This document shows, piece after piece, positions 41,948-44,685 of a stretch of 44,685 bases of DNA (position 1 is the stretch's first letter; every line of letters begins with the position of its first letter). The stretch comes from an uncultured Elusimicrobia bacterium (GTDB lineage Bacteria; Elusimicrobiota; Elusimicrobia; Elusimicrobiales; UBA9959). The position numbers were made by a program, and so were the translations under genes. The notes under the pieces were generated by a model. That model was given only the letters and a program-made list of their open reading frames with translations. It made no database searches and was not told the origin of the DNA. The DNA is taken from contig CAIPTO010000032.1 in the NCBI GenBank assembly GCA_903867985.1, positions 1-44,685 on the forward strand, given 5' to 3'.

Positions 41948-42973
41948 ATGGACTTAAAAAAAATATCGCTGTGGCTTGAAGAAGCCGGCCAGCCCAAATT
42001 CCGCCTCAAACAGATCACCGACGCCGTCTACAAAAAAGGCGCGGCGACCTTTGATGAAATAACGGCCCTGCCGGAGCCGCTTAGAAACGCGATAAAAGAA
42101 AAATTCCGAATCCTCGCCATAGAGCCCGAAACGATACTGGAATCCCGCGCCGGAGACGCCGTAAAAGGCTCCTTCTGGCTGAAGGATAAGCAAAAAATAG
42201 AGTCCGTCCTCCTTAACCTTTTCCCCGGCAAATGGAGCATCTGCGTGTCCACGCAGGTTGGCTGCCCGGTGCAATGCGTTTTCTGCGCTACCGGCCGCAG
42301 GGGCCTCAAGCGCAATCTCTCTCCGGACGAGATAGTTTCGCAGTACATCTTCTGGGCCAACTACCTGAAAAAATACCGCCCCGGCGAAAAGATAGGAGGC
42401 GTGGTGTACATGGGAATGGGCGAGCCCTTCCTGAATTACGAAGCCGTGGCAGAAAGCCTTAAGGTGCTGACCGACCCCGGACTTATCGGCCTGGGCGACA
42501 GGCACATCTCGGTTTCCACGGTCGGCCATGTGCCCGGCATACGCCGCTTCGCCAAAGATTTCCCGCAGGTAAACCTGGCCGTCTCGCTGCACGCGGTAGA
42601 TAACGAATTGCGGTCCACCCTGGTGCCGCTGAACGACAAATATCCGCTTGACCAGATCTCAAAAGCGCTCAAGGACTACATTTACACCACCAAGCGCAAA
42701 GTTTTTATAGAATACGTGATGCTCGGCGGGATAAACGACTCGCAGTCATGCGCCAGGCGTCTGACTGACTGGCTAAAAAGCGTGGCCGCGCCTAAATATT
42801 TCACCGTCAACATCATCCCCTACAATCAGACCGACCGCGAATATAAAGCTCCGACCAAAGAACGCGTCGAGGCTTTCTCCAATCTCCTTCTCACGCTCAA
42901 CACCTCCGCCACCGTCCGCAAAAGCCTCGGCTCGGATATAGCAGGCGCCTGCGGCCAATTAGCCGGGAAATAA
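41948..42973 (+). CDS. rlmN: 23S rRNA/tRNA adenine C2-methyltransferase RlmN
   Basis: 341 aa radical SAM enzyme, unlike the peptide-maturation type above. CPVQCVFCATG gives C106-x3-C110-x2-C113, and the methyl-carrying second Cys is C335 in AGACGQLAG; the other catalytic Cys should lie just before the cluster region. It methylates A2503 of 23S rRNA and A37 of some tRNAs. The start at 41948 gives the family N-terminus; the frame is open to 41891. There is no Shine-Dalgarno. It stands alone between the structured element and a repeat spacer. Confidence 0.95.
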   Translation: MDLKKISLWLEEAGQPKFRLKQITDAVYKKGAATFDEITALPEPLRNAIKEKFRILAIEPETILESRAGDAVKGSFWLKDKQKIESVLLNLFPGKWSICVSTQVGCPVQCVFCATGRRGLKRNLSPDEIVSQYIFWANYLKKYRPGEKIGGVVYMGMGEPFLNYEAVAESLKVLTDPGLIGLGDRHISVSTVGHVPGIRRFAKDFPQVNLAVSLHAVDNELRSTLVPLNDKYPLDQISKALKDYIYTTKRKVFIEYVMLGGINDSQSCARRLTDWLKSVAAPKYFTVNIIPYNQTDREYKAPTKERVEAFSNLLLTLNTSATVRKSLGSDIAGACGQLAGK

Positions 42974-42980
42974 AGTTTAG

Positions 42981-43026
42981 GCAGAAAATATGCCATAAGC
43001 TATAGGCTATATGCCATAGGCTATAT
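42981..43026. repeat. GCCATAAGC/TATAGGC repeat spacer
   Basis: TGCCATAAGCTATAGGCTAT is followed by ATGCCATAGGCTATATGCAG. These are the same intergenic words as at 30020, 30120 and 31340. No gene is seen. Confidence 0.6.
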
Positions 43027-43196
43027 GCAGAGTAGAAATTGCTTACTCTTCCCGCTTTACGTTTTACGCTTCCCGACTCCGACGGCCCCGCCAATAAAAA
43101 GGCCGGACCGCCTATTTACTATAATATGTATATGAAAATGAAGTCTCGCGCGGGGGGATTCTCCGCGCTAAGTAAGTCAACCCGGAGGGCGGCAGC

Positions 43197-44685
43197 ATGA
43201 TGTCCAACACTTTTACCGATAATCTTTCCACGGTGCGCAGGACCAAGATTATCTGCACCATAGGGCCGGCGTCCGAGAGCGAAACCTGCATTCGCGACCT
43301 GATAAAAGAGGGGATGAATGTCGCGCGCATAAACTTCTCCCATTGCAAGTATGAAGAAGCCCTCAACCGGGTGCGGATACTGCGCGCGGTGCGCGAAGAA
43401 CTTAATGTGCCCCTGGCTATTATGCTGGACACCAAAGGTCCGGAAGTTCGCATGTTCGGCTACAGCAAACCCGTAACCCTGTCAAAGGGTGACACACTTT
43501 ACATAGAGAGCACGGAACGCCAACCCGAGGAGATCACCGACCTCCCGCCCGAGAAACGGCATTTCTACACCAACCTGCCGCGAATAGACAAGCTTTGCCG
43601 GGTAGGCACCCGCGTACTGCTGCAGGACGGCTTTATAGAACTGGAAGTCTCCCAGTTGCACGCCGAATGGCCCGGGGCCGTCAGCCTGCGCGTACTTAAC
43701 GACGGCAAACTCAAAGACAGCGCACATCTGGCCATCCCCGGCGTGCAATACCCCATCCCGTTCATGTCCGAAAAGGATATGAAGGATATAGCCTTCGCCG
43801 TGGAAACCGGCTTTGAATACATAGCGCTGTCTTTTGTGCGCACAGCCGAGGACATCGCCGAAGTGCGCGAGATTATACGCGGCGTAAACCCCGATTCTCA
43901 GATAAAGCTGATAGCTAAAATAGAGGACAGGCAGGCCCTGGCCAACCTTGACGATATCATACGCGATTCAAACGGCGTTATGGTGGCGCGGGGAGATTTG
44001 GGCATCGAGCTGCCCATAGAGGAACTGCCCAATCTGCAGAAGACCATTATCAACCGCTGCTACCTGGCCGGCAAGCCGGTGATAGTCGCCACGCAGATGC
44101 TGGAATCAATGACCGAGATGACCTACCCCACCCGGGCTGAGGTCACCGATATCGCCAACGCCGTGCTTGAGCTGACCTCATCCGTGATGCTTTCCGGGGA
44201 AACCGCCAAAGGCGCCCACCCGAAGCGCGTGGTGAACATGATGGGGCGCATAATAGACCGAACCGAATCCAGCATAGACTATCACACCCTCGCGCGCATC
44301 ACGCACGACTATGTCAACCGCGATGAGATTACCAATATCATGGCGTACAGCGTGGTAAACACGGCGCACGACTGGAACGCTAAAGCCATAGCGGTAGTGA
44401 CGGCCAGCGGCATCGGCGCGAGAGCCCTTTCAAAGTTCCGCCCCGGCGTGCCGATATACGCCTTCACCCATCACGAAACGCTCTATCATCAGCTCGCCCT
44501 TAACTGGGGGGTAGTGCCGTTCCTAATGGAGAACCCTGAAAATCTCCGCTTTAGCGATGTGGCGGGGAGGATCATAGATATGCTGCTGAAAAAGGGAGCC
44601 ATAGAAAATGGAGAGAAACTGATCTTTATGGCCTCAAGCCCTTTCGGCAAGCTCCGCCCCACCAACACCATCCGCTGCGAGGTGG
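43197..44685 (+). CDS. pyk: Pyruvate kinase (3' end beyond window)
   Basis: About 496 codons are visible and the frame is open at the window end. RTKIICTIGPASES at the N-terminus, MLDTKGPEVR, KIEDRQAL (substrate Lys region), VARGDLGIELP and ATQMLESM are pyruvate kinase signatures. It converts phosphoenolpyruvate and ADP to pyruvate and ATP. GGAGG lies 8 bases before the ATG at 43197; a second ATG follows at once. A TATAAT at 43120-43125 may be the -10 (no good -35 seen), and a GCGCGG/CCGCGC hairpin (43148-43168) lies in the leader. Confidence 0.95.
   Translation, partial: MMSNTFTDNLSTVRRTKIICTIGPASESETCIRDLIKEGMNVARINFSHCKYEEALNRVRILRAVREELNVPLAIMLDTKGPEVRMFGYSKPVTLSKGDTLYIESTERQPEEITDLPPEKRHFYTNLPRIDKLCRVGTRVLLQDGFIELEVSQLHAEWPGAVSLRVLNDGKLKDSAHLAIPGVQYPIPFMSEKDMKDIAFAVETGFEYIALSFVRTAEDIAEVREIIRGVNPDSQIKLIAKIEDRQALANLDDIIRDSNGVMVARGDLGIELPIEELPNLQKTIINRCYLAGKPVIVATQMLESMTEMTYPTRAEVTDIANAVLELTSSVMLSGETAKGAHPKRVVNMMGRIIDRTESSIDYHTLARITHDYVNRDEITNIMAYSVVNTAHDWNAKAIAVVTASGIGARALSKFRPGVPIYAFTHHETLYHQLALNWGVVPFLMENPENLRFSDVAGRIIDMLLKKGAIENGEKLIFMASSPFGKLRPTNTIRCEV

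Overview
The window reads as chromosome of a Gram-negative (two-membrane) bacterium: it carries an outer-membrane/lipid A block (BamA, Skp-like chaperone, LpxD, LpxC, FabZ, LpxA, LpxI, LpxB, MsbA-like exporter). The gene content, the many radical SAM proteins and the secreted proteins with a TLTTYYPAPYGGY motif suggest Elusimicrobiota or a neighbouring lineage. That is inference from memory; no rRNA gene is present to prove it. No gene-free stretch exceeds 300 bases. There are no tRNA or rRNA genes, no CRISPR array and no insertion sequence with a transposase.

Region 1 (1-6733, minus strand): an HxsB-like radical SAM maturase, a YgeW-like carbamoyltransferase, a solo nucleotidyltransferase, a YgeY-like M20 hydrolase, a SufS-like cysteine desulfurase and a small radical SAM enzyme. 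A near-perfect symmetric promoter (6804-6873) fires divergently into the radical SAM genes on either side.

Region 2 (6894-16966), the most unusual part: an accessory locus that looks like a rebuilt His-Xaa-Ser (Hxs) peptide-maturation system. On the minus strand, probably as one long operon, are two paralogous exported proteins with a conserved YYPAPYGGY motif and divergent C-termini, an HxsD-like protein, an HxsB-like radical SAM/SPASM protein, a second HxsD-like protein, an HxsC-like radical SAM protein, a large A24 prepilin-peptidase-like membrane protein and two more HxsC-like radical SAM proteins. A secreted protein with an exact 20-residue NIYG repeat ends the series. No HxsA (His-Xaa-Ser repeat protein) is seen, so the substrate may have been replaced by the YYPAPYGGY or NIYG proteins.

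Region 3 (17201-20639, minus strand): an exported barnase/RNase Sa-type ribonuclease, its barstar-type inhibitor, an alpha/beta hydrolase whose 5' end is built from inverted repeats, and a PIN-PhoH ATPase followed by a strong terminator.

Region 4 (20861-35247, plus strand): bamA-skp-lpxD-lpxC-fabZ-lpxA-lpxI-gfo/idh-lpxB-msbA-relA/spoT-GGQ factor. Genes from lpxC on are separated by dispersed intergenic repeats. Several have no Shine-Dalgarno and begin at a T-rich (TT)TATG, and several stop codons are enclosed in hairpins that lack a T tract.

Region 5 (35286-44685): a deacetylase-like secreted protein, a secreted unknown behind a terminator/antiterminator-like leader, a YejM-like membrane sulfatase, two tandem lipase-like exported proteins, a cloverleaf-like structured intergenic element, RlmN, and pyruvate kinase cut by the window end.
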